From Hominiventricola aquisgranensis (lineage in GTDB: Bacteria; Bacillota; Clostridia; Lachnospirales; Lachnospiraceae), in contig NZ_JBBMFC010000007.1 in NCBI RefSeq assembly GCF_040096225.1, positions 65,249 through 129,248 on the forward strand: a stretch of 64,000 nucleotides of DNA. Reading direction: 5' to 3'. Position 1 is the stretch's first letter. Each line of letters opens with the position of its first letter. Positions 63,170 to 64,000 of the stretch are shown piece by piece. The notes under the pieces are model-generated. The model saw only the letters and a program-made list of their open reading frames with translations. It was not told the origin of the DNA and made no database searches. The position numbers were made by a program, and so were the translations under genes.

Positions 63170-63726
63170 TCTATTTCTTCCTCACTTTTCATTTCTATAT
63201 CTGACTGTATTTCATTTCCCCAGACATCCCACCCAGGTGTTGTCTGTCGTGCAAATAATTCTATTCTCGGTACATCACCAATAAGCTCAACAATTCTATC
63301 TCTTGCCACATCTGGTTTTTTACTGTGTCTTTCAATGTGTGATAAAATAATCTGTCGAACATATGCTGATTTCCTATGAACAGACCCTTTCGTTGCAAGC
63401 AAACAAATTTCAGCATTGCTCCTTGTCCAGTGTCCCAGACCAAGAAACAAAGTATCTGCCTTTTTATTCTTCTTTACCCACACGAACGCTACTGTCTTGT
63501 ATTGAAATCCCCATGCTTGAATCACACTTAATCCTTCTCTCAGCTGTGGAAAAGTGACCCAGAGAAATAAAACACAATCTTTATCCGCTAATTTTCCAAC
63601 TGGAAGATCACAGATTTCCTGCAAACTCATGGTCGGGTAATGGTCTGCGGCAATTCCCTGCCCCGCCTTCCTGTTATACTGCCAAGGCGGATCAGCGTAT
63701 ATAATCTGATATTTCTTATTCCGCAC
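63166..63726 (-). CDS. MT-A70-family adenine methyltransferase
   Basis: The 186-residue enzyme has the catalytic motif IIYADPPWQY near the N-terminus, CVLFLWVTFPQL, FVWVKKNKK and a final ELFARQTTPGWDVWGNE, all typical of MT-A70 proteins. In ICEs it is thought to methylate adenine in DNA, which may shield transferred DNA from restriction. It starts with GTG after AGGAAGGG, just behind the DUF4366 stop, and overlaps topB, so the three are one operon. Confidence 0.9.
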   Translation of the reverse strand: MRNKKYQIIYADPPWQYNRKAGQGIAADHYPTMSLQEICDLPVGKLADKDCVLFLWVTFPQLREGLSVIQAWGFQYKTVAFVWVKKNKKADTLFLGLGHWTRSNAEICLLATKGSVHRKSAYVRQIILSHIERHSKKPDVARDRIVELIGDVPRIELFARQTTPGWDVWGNEIQSDIEMKSEEEIE

Positions 63727-63730
63727 TCAA

Positions 63731-64000
63731 TCATCGCCCTTCCTCCTCTTCTTCATCTTCCAGCACATTATCGTCAAAATCTTCATCTCTCAGGATTTCC
63801 GGTTCTGTACTTTCTTCCTGCTCATCTGCATCGTCTACTTCCCGCTTTTCAGACTCTGAATCTTCGGATTCATCTTCATCCTCTTCCATCTCATCCTCGT
63901 CATCATATTCATGCTTTGGTTTATAGACTTTGAAGTAATATCCTCCTGCCGCAGCTCCGACTGCAACCAGTGCAATCAAAAGATACGTTCCAAATGGACT
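63731..64000 (-). CDS. C-terminal end of a DUF4366-type membrane protein (partial)
   Basis: Ninety codons, counting the stop, remain before the right edge: one membrane helix (YLLIALVAVGAAAGGYYF), a short basic stretch, then a long Glu/Asp tail. This matches the C-terminus of DUF4366 / CD1107-family proteins, which lie between the type IV secretion genes and topB in CTn-like elements. The rest of the gene, and presumably the VirB4/VirD4 genes, lie beyond the window. Confidence 0.8.
   Translation of the reverse strand, partial: SPFGTYLLIALVAVGAAAGGYYFKVYKPKHEYDDEDEMEEDEDESEDSESEKREVDDADEQEESTEPEILRDEDFDDNVLEDEEEEEGR

Noticed and set aside
1..64000. Integrase, insertion sequences, rRNA or tRNA genes
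   Set aside because: I looked for these on both strands and saw none. The attachment sites and recombinase of the element must lie outside the window.

Overview
The window looks like part of the mobile genome of a gut Firmicute, most likely a Lachnospiraceae-type Clostridium. Supporting signs are AGGAGG-type ribosome sites, low to middle G+C, an orphan Spo0A-type helix-turn-helix protein, and the gene set of a Tn1549/CTn-like integrative conjugative element (ICE). No integrase, rRNA, tRNA, insertion sequence or CRISPR array is visible. Both ends of the element lie outside the window.

Layout. (1) 0-7 kb: small element-borne regulators and hypotheticals, then a damage-response cassette: a Y-family polymerase, a LexA-type winged-helix protein, and a divergent self-cleaving HTH-S24 repressor with two matching operators. 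A flavodoxin and an MmcQ/YjbR gene follow. (2) 7.0-8.8 kb: candidate oriT, mobC and relaxase. (3) 9.2-17.2 kb: iron-uptake block on the minus strand. It has an MptD-type ECF S component, EcfT, a fused EcfA, two YbtPQ/IrtAB-type ABC half-transporters, a DtxR-family repressor and an AraC-family regulator. (4) 17.4-39.0 kb: a minus-strand siderophore assembly line: type II thioesterase, Sfp-type phosphopantetheinyl transferase, salicylate-type AMP ligase, a 2557-aa NRPS, a lone cyclization (Cy) protein, an alpha/beta hydrolase, a lone A-T protein, a 1268-aa Cy-A-T protein, a saccharopine-dehydrogenase-like oxidoreductase, a thiazolinyl imide reductase and a methyltransferase. (5) 39.1-42.0 kb: an agr quorum-sensing locus in the order agrA-agrC-agrD-agrB, reading directly into the siderophore genes. 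(6) 42.3-42.8 kb: a small repressor and a broken PIN toxin. (7) 42.8-64 kb: ICE backbone: YodL-domain protein, giant methylase/helicase with a TnpV gene overprinted inside it, DUF5688 protein, LPXTG-like CnaB adhesin, topoisomerase III, MT-A70 methylase and the end of a DUF4366 protein.

How it fits together. The assembly line has four cyclization domains, four adenylation domains with cysteine-type pocket residues and five carrier domains, and no polyketide module. I infer a salicyl-capped chain of four cysteine units, heterocyclised, partly reduced and perhaps N-methylated: an extended relative of pyochelin. The general idea (an ICE carrying a thiazoline siderophore with ABC and ECF transporters and a DtxR-type repressor) recalls the equibactin locus of Streptococcus equi, but the module content differs. 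Four TTAG-N6-CTAA palindromes sit before the uptake operon, araC, agrA and the biosynthetic operon, suggesting one iron repressor governs uptake, synthesis and the quorum system. AraC-type direct repeats abut the uptake promoter.

The most unusual observations are the four-cysteine assembly line with a split third module, the agr-siderophore linkage, the shared TTAG-N6-CTAA sites, tnpV read in another frame inside the helicase gene, the damage-response operator pair inside the dinB promoter, and a C-terminal tail shared by three ICE proteins.
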